Below are positions 25,741-33,694 of a stretch of 35,344 nucleotides of DNA, one piece after another. Source of the stretch: a bacterium (GTDB lineage Bacteria; Auribacterota; UBA6266). The notes beneath the pieces are model-generated. The model made no database searches. It was given only the letters and a program-made list of their open reading frames with translations, and was not told the origin of the DNA. Location: NCBI GenBank assembly GCA_028717725.1, contig JAQUNG010000006.1, positions 1 to 35,344 on the forward strand. Reading direction: 5' to 3'. Both the position numbers and the translations under genes were made by a program. Numbering within the stretch: the stretch's first letter is position 1; the number at the start of each line of letters is the position of its first letter.

Positions 25741-26404
25741 TTTTGGCCTTTCTGACGGATAACATGAATTTTATAAATCTTAGGGTGTCCCTGATGGGCC
25801 GTATTTTGCTTTTTTCCGAACCGTAAATCGTTTTTACCGGAGCTTCGGATATTTTAAATTTTTTTGCGGCAGCGCTGATGATAATTTCAGATTCAATCTC
25901 AAATTTATCGGAATTTAATTGAAGATTATCGATGACTCTTTTCCCGATAAGGCGGAAACCGCACTGCGTATCGCTTAAGCTGATTCCCGTGTATTTCCTC
26001 AGCAGCCAGCTCATAAATTTATTTGTAATGAACCTGACCCTGGGCATACTCCCGGGATTATGCATCCTGGACCCTATTATAATATCGGCGCCGTCTTTTT
26101 CCATCCGCTCAATCAATGCGGGAATATCATCGGAATCATGCTGTGCGTCCCCGTCCATTAAAACAACCGCGTCAAAATTTTTACCGGACAAACTGCTAAA
26201 CCCGGTTATTATGGCCGCTCCTTTACCTCTGTTGACGGCATGCTTCAAAACCGTCGCGCCCGCTGACGCCGCTTCCCATGGGGTTCCATCAACCGAACCG
26301 TCATCCACAACGATTACTTCTCTGCAGTATTTTTTCGCTTTGGCGACCACTTCGGCAATGTATTTTACCTCATTGAAAACGCTTATCAATGCGATTACCA
26401 GCAT
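25718..26404 (-). CDS. Family 2 glycosyltransferase (dolichyl/polyprenyl-phosphate sugar transferase-like)
   Basis: This is a GT-A fold glycosyltransferase of 228 residues. It opens with IALISVFNEVKYIAEVV, then VIVVDDGSVDGT and VLMDGDAQHDSDDIP (the DXD metal site). GFRLIGKRVIDNL and the ending KTIYGSEKSKIRPIRDTLRF follow. This layout matches polyprenyl-phosphate mannose/glucose synthases without the C-terminal membrane helices. The likely product is a sugar on a lipid carrier used in the cell envelope. It lies 3 bases after the LpxL-type acyltransferase and overlaps pcm. Confidence 0.88.
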   Translation of the reverse strand: MLVIALISVFNEVKYIAEVVAKAKKYCREVIVVDDGSVDGTPWEAASAGATVLKHAVNRGKGAAIITGFSSLSGKNFDAVVLMDGDAQHDSDDIPALIERMEKDGADIIIGSRMHNPGSMPRVRFITNKFMSWLLRKYTGISLSDTQCGFRLIGKRVIDNLQLNSDKFEIESEIIISAAAKKFKISEAPVKTIYGSEKSKIRPIRDTLRFIKFMLSVRKAKNAEFDGR

Positions 26405-26407
26405 TTT

Positions 26408-27277
26408 TCAACTCCATAACGGATAAAAAACAAACCATTGATCCGGATATTTCAAAATCAATTCTTCCATTTTTTTGATTATTCTATCCCACAGTTCCTC
26501 GCGTGATACATTACTTTTGTCAAACCCTATCGGGCCGCTTATTTCAAACAGGTATTTGTCATTTGATTTCCTTACAAAAAACCCGAACACTACATTACAA
26601 GCCGTCCGTAACGCAATTTCCACAGGGCCTCTGGGCAAAATGCATTTTTTCCCGAAAAATTTCCGTACCTCGCCGTTTGAAGTCGTATCCCTGTCTCCCA
26701 ACACTGCAACAATTTCATTTTTTCTCAACGCCTCAAAACATCTTCTAATCGCATATCCCACGGGAATAACTTTTACATGTTTGCTTGTCCTTTTTTGAAC
26801 AAACAACCTATCCACTTTATCGTTCTTATGCGGCAGGACAACAACATTTATGGGATACCCGAGTAAAGCAAGAACAATCGCGCCTAATTCCCAGTTTCCG
26901 AGATGCGCCGAAACAATGATACTGCCTTTGTTGTCTTCTATAGTTTTATCCAGCGCGGCTAAATCGTTTATTTCAATCCTCGCGTCTATGAAAACTCTTG
27001 TCAAACTTCCCGCAGCAAAAAAGTCAACAAGATATTTCCCGAAATTTATAAAAGTTTTTCTGGCTATCTTTTTTATCTCCCTGCGCGCGGAAACATCCTC
27101 GAGTCGCCTGCCTTTAAATTCCATTATCACGGACAAATTCGCGATAACACCTCTTCTGCTTGACCTGTTAAAGACAAAATTCAGATTCGCTATGAACCAT
27201 GCTATCGCATAGCTTATTCTTCTGGGCAAATGCAAAGCCAGAAAATGCAACAGAGAAAAATATATTATCTTAACCAT
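26408..27277 (-). CDS. LpxL/HtrB-type acyltransferase (lysophospholipid acyltransferase family)
   Basis: This is a membrane-bound acyltransferase of 289 residues in the lipid A late-acyltransferase group. The catalytic HX4E is HLGNWE (125-130), preceded by SIIVSA. Other family pieces are GDRDTTSNGEVRKFFGKKC and LPRGPVEIALRT, and the closing YPDQWFVFYPLW. An N-terminal membrane anchor is visible at about 4-30. It may acylate lipid A or, given its neighbours, another glycolipid; the sequence does not decide. The ATG overlaps the upstream GT28 gene by 13 bases. Confidence 0.87.
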   Translation of the reverse strand: MVKIIYFSLLHFLALHLPRRISYAIAWFIANLNFVFNRSSRRGVIANLSVIMEFKGRRLEDVSARREIKKIARKTFINFGKYLVDFFAAGSLTRVFIDARIEINDLAALDKTIEDNKGSIIVSAHLGNWELGAIVLALLGYPINVVVLPHKNDKVDRLFVQKRTSKHVKVIPVGYAIRRCFEALRKNEIVAVLGDRDTTSNGEVRKFFGKKCILPRGPVEIALRTACNVVFGFFVRKSNDKYLFEISGPIGFDKSNVSREELWDRIIKKMEELILKYPDQWFVFYPLWS

Positions 27278-28380
27278 AATTCATTTATTCTGCGCGATAT
27301 TATCACAGCGCTTTCCGGATTTCCTATTTTCAGGGCATTCTCGGACAGTTTTTCCCTGTCAATCACACCAGCAAGAAGTTTTTCCGCCAAATCGCCGGCA
27401 TCCCGCGCGTTTTTGGACAGCAGGGCGGCGTTTTTACCGGTTAAATATTTCGCGTTCGACTTCTCCTGTCCGGGCAAAGGAGAATTTATAACCATGGGAA
27501 TACCTTTTGCCATGGTTTCCGCCGAAGTCATTCCGCCGGGTTTGGATATCAGCATATCGGTCGCTTCCATTATGATATTCATTTCATCGGTATATCCCAT
27601 TATCCTGACGTTATCTTTGCTTCCGTAATGCCTGTTGAGAACCTCGTATAGCTTATCGTTACCGCCCGATATGACAAGCAAAAATATTTCCCCGGAAACA
27701 TTGGACAGTTCGGTTATGGCTTCTTCAAGCGAACCTAAACCGTAACCTCCTCCCATAATAGTAATCAACTGTTTGGATGCAGGCAGTCCGAGTTTTATTT
27801 TTGCCCTCGATTTGCCTATGGAACCGCTGAATTTCAGGTCAACCGGTATGCCCGAAACACATATGCGCCCCTCATCGACACCTTCCTTGACAAGGTATTC
27901 CACGGCTTCCCTGGACGGCACGAAATACATATCAACTTCATCGTTTAGCCAATATGAATGAACCACATAATCGGTAATTACCGCGACGACTTTCAGTTTT
28001 TTATCTTTAACCTTCTTATAATGAGAAAACAGACAGCACGGAAGAGCCTGCGTGCAAACCACAATATCGGGATAAAATTCATTCAGCAGTTTATCTATCC
28101 TCGCCATGCTTATTTTATGAAAAAAATCCCTGATTTTAGCCGTTCTCGCTTTTACATTCCTGTTATCATAAAGATATTCCCATATTTCGGGGGTTCTGCG
28201 GATTAAACCCATATATGTCTTCAAAGTCACTCTGGAAAGTATCGGGTTGGTATAATGGAAAGGATTTACAACTTTTACTTTCAGATTCCGTGCTTCCGAT
28301 TTCAGGGCGTTTTCCAAAACAAGAGCGGCTTTATGATGTCCGGACTTTCGGGAAATATAACATAAAAGAAGCTTATTCAT
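27265..28380 (-). CDS. GT28 glycosyltransferase, MGDG-synthase / processive diacylglycerol glycosyltransferase-like
   Basis: This 371-residue GT-B enzyme likely transfers a sugar to a lipid acceptor. The N-terminal MGDG-synthase domain has SRKSGHHKAALVLENALK (acceptor loop), ALPCCLFSHYKK, and TDYVVHSYWLNDEVDMYFV, then VSGIPVDLKFS. The C-terminal UDP-sugar domain has IMGGGYGLGSLEEAI and KPGGMTSAETMAKGIPMV followed by PLPGQEKSNAKYL. It resembles plant MGDG synthase and bacterial UgtP rather than MurG. It is the first gene of its operon, after the lpxA terminator. Acceptor and sugar are unknown. Confidence 0.9.
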   Translation of the reverse strand: MNKLLLCYISRKSGHHKAALVLENALKSEARNLKVKVVNPFHYTNPILSRVTLKTYMGLIRRTPEIWEYLYDNRNVKARTAKIRDFFHKISMARIDKLLNEFYPDIVVCTQALPCCLFSHYKKVKDKKLKVVAVITDYVVHSYWLNDEVDMYFVPSREAVEYLVKEGVDEGRICVSGIPVDLKFSGSIGKSRAKIKLGLPASKQLITIMGGGYGLGSLEEAITELSNVSGEIFLLVISGGNDKLYEVLNRHYGSKDNVRIMGYTDEMNIIMEATDMLISKPGGMTSAETMAKGIPMVINSPLPGQEKSNAKYLTGKNAALLSKNARDAGDLAEKLLAGVIDREKLSENALKIGNPESAVIISRRINELWLR

Positions 28381-28425
28381 ACGCTTTCACTCTTTTTATA
28401 ATAATATAATAATACCAAATAGCAT

Positions 28426-28459
28426 AAAAAAAAGAGCCGGTTATTTCCAGCCCTTTTTT
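28426..28459 (-). terminator. Rho-independent terminator after lpxA
   Basis: Read on the minus strand: AAAAAGGGCTGG, loop AAATAA, CCGGCTCTTTTT, then a total run of eight T. The 12-pair stem has two G-T pairs. It starts 16 bases after the lpxA stop and ends the proB-to-lpxA transcription unit, so the GT28 gene at 28380 must have its own promoter in the next 45 bases; only AT-rich TATTAT-like sequence is visible there. Confidence 0.88.
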
Positions 28460-28475
28460 GATATTCAGAATATAA

Positions 28476-29240
28476 TCAGCAAACCCCTCTTTCTGAATTC
28501 AGGATAAATCCTATAAACTCACCCGCCTCGGGTGTTTTAAATCCTATAGATTTTATCTTGTCGAGAGCATTATGCTTATTTATCCCTCTCTTATAATATA
28601 TCTTATAAATTTCTTTTATTTCATTTATCGTTTCTCTTGGGTATGAATTTCTTTTCATCCCTATACTGTTGATCCCGTAAACCTCATTCCTTTCCGCCAC
28701 CATTATAAAAGGCGGCACATCCTTTGAAATCCTGCTGTTGCCGCTTATCATGCTGCATTTCCCTATCCTGCAAAATTGATGCACAACAACCCCTCCAGAT
28801 ATAAATGCCTGGTCGCAAACCGCAACATGGCCCGCCAGCAGAGCGGCATTGGCCATAACAACATTATTGCCGAGCACACAGTCATACGCGATATGGGAAC
28901 AGGCCATGATAAAATTATTATCGCCGATAATGGTCTTCGATTTTTCCGAAGAACCGAGGTGGATGGTCACCATTTCGCGGATGGTATTATTATTGCCTAT
29001 CTTAAATGAAGATGTTTTCCCGTCGGAATTCAATTCCTGCGGGACATCGCCTATAACGGCTCCCGTATGAATCTCGTTCCCATCTCCTATAACGCCTTTT
29101 CCCTTGATATGCACAAAAGGGTATATTTTATTCTTCCGTCCGATTCTGATATCCCCCTCAATAACCGAGTAAGGGCCGATTTCCACGTCTTCTGCCAGAT
29201 TGACATTTTTATCGATTATCGCAGTTGGATGAATTTTCAT
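28476..29240 (-). CDS. lpxA: UDP-N-acetylglucosamine acyltransferase (LpxA family), catalytic His replaced by Tyr
   Basis: LpxA adds the first hydroxyacyl chain to UDP-GlcNAc in lipid A synthesis. The 254-residue protein has the left-handed beta-helix hexapeptide repeats (VNLAEDVEIGPYSVI onward) and the helical C-terminal tail. Compared with E. coli LpxA, residues matching H122, D126, H144, H160, N198 and R204 are present (H116, D120, H138, H154, then N and R in GINSIGMKR). The catalytic base H125 is Tyr119 (SHIAYDC), codon TAT at 28886-28884. Activity is therefore in doubt. It starts 2 bases after the lipoyl protein gene, not in an lpx cluster. Confidence 0.9.
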   Translation of the reverse strand: MKIHPTAIIDKNVNLAEDVEIGPYSVIEGDIRIGRKNKIYPFVHIKGKGVIGDGNEIHTGAVIGDVPQELNSDGKTSSFKIGNNNTIREMVTIHLGSSEKSKTIIGDNNFIMACSHIAYDCVLGNNVVMANAALLAGHVAVCDQAFISGGVVVHQFCRIGKCSMISGNSRISKDVPPFIMVAERNEVYGINSIGMKRNSYPRETINEIKEIYKIYYKRGINKHNALDKIKSIGFKTPEAGEFIGFILNSERGVC

Positions 29241-29242
29241 GG

Positions 29243-29530
29243 TTAGAAGTTCGTATCTTCCTCTTCTTCGTCTTCAGACAGTTCCAATTCCTCGTTTTCG
29301 TCATCTATGAGAGCGATAACTTCCCCCACTTCAACTTCATCGCCTTCCTCAAAATACAATTCCGTGATTATACCGGTCTCGGGCGCAGGCACATTAAAAG
29401 TGGCTTTATCGGTGGTCAATTCCACGATATCGCTGTTCTTTTCTATTTTATCGCCCTCTTCATAATGCCAAAATGATATCTTTGCTTTCTCAACATCCTC
29501 GCCGAGATCCGGGACAACAATTTCGACCAT
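29243..29530 (-). CDS. Free-standing lipoyl-domain protein
   Basis: This 95-residue protein is a single biotinyl/lipoyl domain. It starts like the first lipoyl domain of a 2-oxoacid dehydrogenase E2 (MVEIVVPDLGEDVEKAKISF). The lipoylation site is TTDKA (Lys42), and the symmetric half FEEGDEVEVGEVIALI follows. Nothing comes after it but an acidic tail (about 20 residues, mostly Glu and Asp). There is no subunit-binding domain and no acyltransferase domain. It is directly downstream of lipA (4 bases), so it is probably a dedicated substrate for LipB-LipA. It may serve as a mobile swinging arm for an E2 or other complex encoded elsewhere. Confidence 0.9.
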   Translation of the reverse strand: MVEIVVPDLGEDVEKAKISFWHYEEGDKIEKNSDIVELTTDKATFNVPAPETGIITELYFEEGDEVEVGEVIALIDDENEELELSEDEEEEDTNF

Positions 29531-29534
29531 AAGA

Positions 29535-30428
29535 TTATACCTCCGTTTTATCCTTGTTTTTTATCTTATCAAAAACCTGGTCCGCATTATAGGAACTGCG
29601 CACAAACGGACCAGACATAACATACAAAAAACCTTTTGCAAAAGCAATATTTTCCAGGTCCTTAAACACGTCAGGATGAACATACTCGGCAACAGGGATG
29701 TTGTTTTTAGATGGGGAAAGATACTGTCCCACAGTCAGGATATCACAGCCGGCTGACCTAAGGTCGTCAAAAACCGATTCCAACTCGCGCCCGGTCTCTC
29801 CCAGCCCGACCATCAGTCCCGATTTTGTATAAATGCCGGAATAATTGGTTTTTATAAACCCCAGAAAATCCAAAGACCTGTAGTAATCGGCCCGGGGCCT
29901 CACATATTCATACAACCTTTTTACTGTTTCAATATTATGGTTAAAAATATCGGGGCCCGATTCCGCGACCCGTTTTATACAGTCAACTTTACCCTGAAAA
30001 TCCGGCGTTAAAACTTCTACAAGAACCTCGGGATACCGCTTCTTGAGCATACTGACTGTACGGGCAAAGTGAGAAGAACCTCCATCCTCCAAATCATCCC
30101 TGGTAACGGATGTTATTACAACATGTTTCAAATTCATCCTGCCTACCGCCTCGGCTATTCCCGCGGATTCTGATTCATCGACATCGCGGGGAACACCCTT
30201 TTTAACAGAACAGAAAGAGCAGTCCCTGCTGCAGATATCCCCGAGAATCATAAATGTAGCGCGGCGCTTTGAAAAACATTCCCACATATTGGGACAGCGG
30301 GCGCTTTCGCAGACGGTATTCAATTTAAGAGATTTTAAAATCTCTTTGGTCTCAAGAGAGGCTTCGTTCCTATAAATCTTCTTAATAAGCCAGTGCGGCA
30401 GCCTTGTCGAAACAGCGTTCAAGCTCAT
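29535..30428 (-). CDS. lipA: Lipoyl synthase (radical SAM)
   Basis: LipA inserts two sulfurs into protein-bound octanoyl groups. Both [4Fe-4S] clusters are marked. The auxiliary cluster is CESARCPNMWEC, and the radical SAM cluster is CSRDCSFC after RATFMILGDI. The C-terminal GPFVRSSYNA carries the conserved Ser ligand. The ATG is 30428; a TTG one codon earlier would also fit. Length 297 is standard. It overlaps lipB by 47 bases, a long overlap that may couple their translation. Confidence 0.96.
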   Translation of the reverse strand: MSLNAVSTRLPHWLIKKIYRNEASLETKEILKSLKLNTVCESARCPNMWECFSKRRATFMILGDICSRDCSFCSVKKGVPRDVDESESAGIAEAVGRMNLKHVVITSVTRDDLEDGGSSHFARTVSMLKKRYPEVLVEVLTPDFQGKVDCIKRVAESGPDIFNHNIETVKRLYEYVRPRADYYRSLDFLGFIKTNYSGIYTKSGLMVGLGETGRELESVFDDLRSAGCDILTVGQYLSPSKNNIPVAEYVHPDVFKDLENIAFAKGFLYVMSGPFVRSSYNADQVFDKIKNKDKTEV

Positions 30429-31023
30429 CAATAATATAACCTTTTAACAATTCGATGTCGAAATCTTTTCCTGTTTCTTTTTTTATTGACGTATATTCCG
30501 CATCTTTAATCCCGCATGGATTCATAATGGAAAAATAATACAGCCTGGGATCGGCATTCAACGAAAACCCGTGGTATGATACCCACTTTGAAAAACCGAC
30601 TCCGATCGATGCTATTTTTTTATCTTTAACCCAGACTCCTGTCAACTGTTTTTTTTTAACAGAAACAACTCCGGCGACGGCCAGGGCTCTGATAATAACG
30701 TTTTCTATGGAACGGATAAAGAGGTTGATATCTTTTTTCCAATAGTTCAGATTAATAACCGGATAACAGACAATCTGTCCGGGCCCGTGATAAGTTATAT
30801 TACCCCCCCTGTCCGCTCCAAAGAGTTTAATCCCCAACGATTTCAGGATATTTTCCGTCACAAGAATATCTCTATCCTTAAAATCTCTTCCCATAGTCAT
30901 TGTGTGGTTAAAATGAGGGAAAAGAATTCTGTTCTCCCCCCCGTTTACTACTTCGGCAACCTCTTTTTTCTGTATATCGAGCATTTCCGCATAATCAACA
31001 TCATAAAAATTTTTAATTTTCAT
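30382..31023 (-). CDS. lipB: Octanoyl-[ACP]:protein N-octanoyltransferase
   Basis: LipB moves an octanoyl group from ACP to the lysine of lipoyl domains. The 213-residue protein has RGGNITYHGPGQIVCYPVI, then the catalytic Lys in KDKKIASIGVGFSKWVSYHG and the catalytic Cys in MNPCGIKDAEYTSI. Length is standard. It starts 8 bases after argS and overlaps lipA. lipB-lipA-lipoyl protein in one run suggests a self-contained lipoate unit. Confidence 0.95.
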   Translation of the reverse strand: MKIKNFYDVDYAEMLDIQKKEVAEVVNGGENRILFPHFNHTMTMGRDFKDRDILVTENILKSLGIKLFGADRGGNITYHGPGQIVCYPVINLNYWKKDINLFIRSIENVIIRALAVAGVVSVKKKQLTGVWVKDKKIASIGVGFSKWVSYHGFSLNADPRLYYFSIMNPCGIKDAEYTSIKKETGKDFDIELLKGYIIDELERCFDKAAALAY

Positions 31024-31031
31024 AAAACATC

Positions 31032-32729
31032 TTACATTTTCTCAGGGGCGGTTATTCCCATCAGATTAAGCCCCGAAGCTATCACGATTTTTACGGCTGA
31101 AACCAGCGCCATCCTGGCCAGAGTAAGGTTGTCTTCTTTTTCCCCGATAATCCTGAATTTCTTCGAATCCTTGTGATAATAGCTGTGAAACAGGGATGCC
31201 AGTTCCGACAGATATATGTGAATCCTGTGCGGCTCAAGCAGGGATGACGACAATTCTACTACCGAAGGAAAAACCGAAATCTTTTTTATCAAATCCTTTT
31301 CTTCCCTGTTTATGAGTTCTCCCAAAATCCCGGTTTCAGGTTCGGGAACATATTTATGCCCGAATTTTTCGCTGTATTTTTCAAGAATACTGCAAATCCT
31401 AGCGTGTGTATATTGAACATAATAGACGGGGTTTTCCGCCGATTTCTTTTTTGCCAGTTCAAGGTCGAAGTCAAGGTGACTATCCGTATTCAGCATAAGA
31501 AAAAAATACCTGGCGGCATCGGCCCCGACTTCATCCATAACTTCTCTGAGAGAAATAAACTCACCCTGTCTCGTTGACATGGAAAGCTTATTCTTACCTT
31601 CATAAAGCGTCGCGAGCTGGATTATAACTACTTTCAGACTTTCATCGTTAAATCCCATAGCCTGAATAGCCGCTTTCATACGCGGAATATAACCATGGTG
31701 GTCGGGTCCCCATAAATCTATTAAGACATCAAATCCTCTGTCCAATTTATCCTTATGATATGCGATATCAGGCGTTATATATGTCCATTCACCGCTGCTT
31801 TTAACTATAACCCTGTCTTTATCATCCCCGTATTTCCGCGAATTAAACCATACGGCTCCGTCTTTTTCATATATGAGCTCTTTCTCTTTTAGTAATTTTA
31901 TGGCTTTTTCGACTTTCCCGGTTCCCGAAAATTCATTTTCGCTGAAATAAGAATCAAATTCAACGCCAAAATCCATGAGGTCTTTTTTAATCCATTCCAG
32001 TATATTTGTTTTCGCATATTCACTCATAAACTCAAGCGTTTTCTCGGGTTCCCCGGCAAAAACGGCTCCTTTTTCGGAATAAAGCTTCTGCGCCAAACCA
32101 TCTATATACAAACCTTTATAACCGTCATCGGGAAAAGGATATTCGCGCCCGCAGAGTTTCATGTATTTTGAATATAAAGATTTCCCGAGAACATCCATCT
32201 GCCTTCCCCTGTCATTAAGATAATATTCCCTGAAAACCTCATACCCTGAATTGGCAAGCAGCCTTGCCAGGGCATCGCCCACCGCTGCCTGTCTGCCGTG
32301 CGCGACCGTTAGAGGGCCCGTGGGGTTAGCGCTGACAAACTCTATTATCACTTTTTTACCTTTGCCTTTTTCGGAAACGGCATATTTCTCGCGCCGCCGC
32401 AGAACATCCATAATAACATCGTAAAAAACATTGTGTTCTAGAAAAATATTAATAAAACCCGGGCCGGCCGGTTCAATCTTCTTCAACCCCTCAATACGCA
32501 AACGCAAAACACAGTCACAAATCATCCGGGAAAATTCAATCGGGCGTTTCCGCGCAAAAGACGCGTATTTCATCGCGAAATTAGTGGTTAAATCGCCATG
32601 CGCCCGGTTTCTGGGAATATCAAATTCAACCGAAACACCCTGCGGCATCTGGCATTTTTCTTCCTCCATAAACTTCCCGTAGCAGGAAATTATGGCATCT
32701 GCTATTTTTTCTTTCAGTTCGATTTTCAT
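31032..32729 (-). CDS. argS: Arginyl-tRNA synthetase
   Basis: ArgS charges tRNA-Arg. The 565-residue protein has an N-terminal Add1 domain, the catalytic core with SANPTGPLTVAHGRQAA (HIGH region, written TVAH here), and the WTYITPDIAYHKDKLDRGFD segment. The KMSKS-region equivalent is KLSMSTRQGEFI. A C-terminal DALR anticodon-binding domain contains YVQYTHARICSILEKY. Start ATG overlaps rsfS by 4 bases. The first His of HIGH is Thr and the KMSK lysine is not in its usual place; ArgS is known to lack the classical KMSKS in many species. Confidence 0.96.
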   Translation of the reverse strand: MKIELKEKIADAIISCYGKFMEEEKCQMPQGVSVEFDIPRNRAHGDLTTNFAMKYASFARKRPIEFSRMICDCVLRLRIEGLKKIEPAGPGFINIFLEHNVFYDVIMDVLRRREKYAVSEKGKGKKVIIEFVSANPTGPLTVAHGRQAAVGDALARLLANSGYEVFREYYLNDRGRQMDVLGKSLYSKYMKLCGREYPFPDDGYKGLYIDGLAQKLYSEKGAVFAGEPEKTLEFMSEYAKTNILEWIKKDLMDFGVEFDSYFSENEFSGTGKVEKAIKLLKEKELIYEKDGAVWFNSRKYGDDKDRVIVKSSGEWTYITPDIAYHKDKLDRGFDVLIDLWGPDHHGYIPRMKAAIQAMGFNDESLKVVIIQLATLYEGKNKLSMSTRQGEFISLREVMDEVGADAARYFFLMLNTDSHLDFDLELAKKKSAENPVYYVQYTHARICSILEKYSEKFGHKYVPEPETGILGELINREEKDLIKKISVFPSVVELSSSLLEPHRIHIYLSELASLFHSYYHKDSKKFRIIGEKEDNLTLARMALVSAVKIVIASGLNLMGITAPEKM

Positions 32730-33100
32730 AAAAATTCAGCATCTCCCCACAGGCGCTCCAGGCTGTAACGCTGTCTTATCTCGTGATAGAAAACATGCAC
32801 TATAACATCCCCGTAATCTTTGACAACCCATCTTGAACTGCCTATACCCTCGCTTCTTATGCAAATGATATTTCTATCCTTAAGTTCTTTTTCTATAGAA
32901 TCCCCTATTGCATCGACATGTTTTTCCGATCTGCCCGAACAGATAACAAAATAGTCCGCAATGGATGAAATATCTTTTATTTTCATTACAGTTATATCAA
33001 AAGCTTTTTTTTCTTCGGCTGTTTTTACGCATAAATTGGCCAGTTCGCGGGAATTGGTTTTTCTTTTTTTAACGGTTTTTGCCAAAGCCATTTTTTTCAA
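32726..33100 (-). CDS. rsfS: Ribosomal silencing factor RsfS (Iojap)
   Basis: RsfS binds ribosomal protein uL14 and blocks subunit joining when nutrients are short. The 124-residue protein has the family core ADYFVICSGRSEKHVDAIGDSIEKEL and WVVKDYGDVIVHVFYHEIRQRYSLERLWGDA at the end. The start is TTG 33100, with GGAG 11 bases upstream; an ATG three codons on (33091) is the alternative. The basic lead (about residues 5-15, KKRK) is slightly longer than usual. It overlaps nadD by 32 bases, a common nadD-rsfS pairing. Confidence 0.94.
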   Translation of the reverse strand: MKKMALAKTVKKRKTNSRELANLCVKTAEEKKAFDITVMKIKDISSIADYFVICSGRSEKHVDAIGDSIEKELKDRNIICIRSEGIGSSRWVVKDYGDVIVHVFYHEIRQRYSLERLWGDAEFL

Positions 33101-33689
33101 TGCCGTAAAGTCTCCTTTCCCTGATATATTTTTTTACGTTTTCGTTCAAATAAGGTATTTTATCAAGCGCCCCTTCTGAAATCTGTCTGCGGATGGCCGA
33201 AGACGACACGTTAATTTCACCGCCTTCCATGAAATTAACCTTAAGCCCCGGAAATTCAACATTAATTTCACTGATTTTTCCGGAATCAGCCCCCTCCCTG
33301 GGATAAACTATAAACTCGCATAACTCGGAAAATTTTCCGGGCTCCTTCCATAACACAAAACCGCTCAGCGAATCAGCTCCCAGAATAAAAAAAATACTGT
33401 TTTCTTTGTTCTTAGATTTGATATACTTCAGTGTATCAACCGTGTAAGACACATTTTTTTTCCCGATTTCATACATGCAGACATTGAAACCCGTTATGCC
33501 TTCAACGGCAATATTAAGCATAGCAACTCTATCTTCGGTATTAGAAGAAGCGCCGCCTTTCACAGGCTGGATATAACACGGGATAAAATAAACTTTCTCC
33601 AGTGAAAATCGTTCTCTCGCTTTTTGGGCAATTTCAATATGGCCGTTATGGACGGAGTCAAAAGAACCGCCGAAAACACCTATTTTCAT
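33069..33689 (-). CDS. nadD: Nicotinate-nucleotide adenylyltransferase
   Basis: NadD makes deamido-NAD+ from nicotinate mononucleotide and ATP. The 206-residue protein has the nucleotidyltransferase motif FGGSFDSVHNGHIEIA at the start, FILGADSLSGFVLWK in the middle, and SSSAIRRQISEG near the end. It lies 5 bases after proA and overlaps rsfS. The proBA-nadD-rsfS order is widespread in bacteria. Confidence 0.95.
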   Translation of the reverse strand: MKIGVFGGSFDSVHNGHIEIAQKARERFSLEKVYFIPCYIQPVKGGASSNTEDRVAMLNIAVEGITGFNVCMYEIGKKNVSYTVDTLKYIKSKNKENSIFFILGADSLSGFVLWKEPGKFSELCEFIVYPREGADSGKISEINVEFPGLKVNFMEGGEINVSSSAIRRQISEGALDKIPYLNENVKKYIRERRLYGIEKNGFGKNR

Positions 33690-33694
33690 AAATA

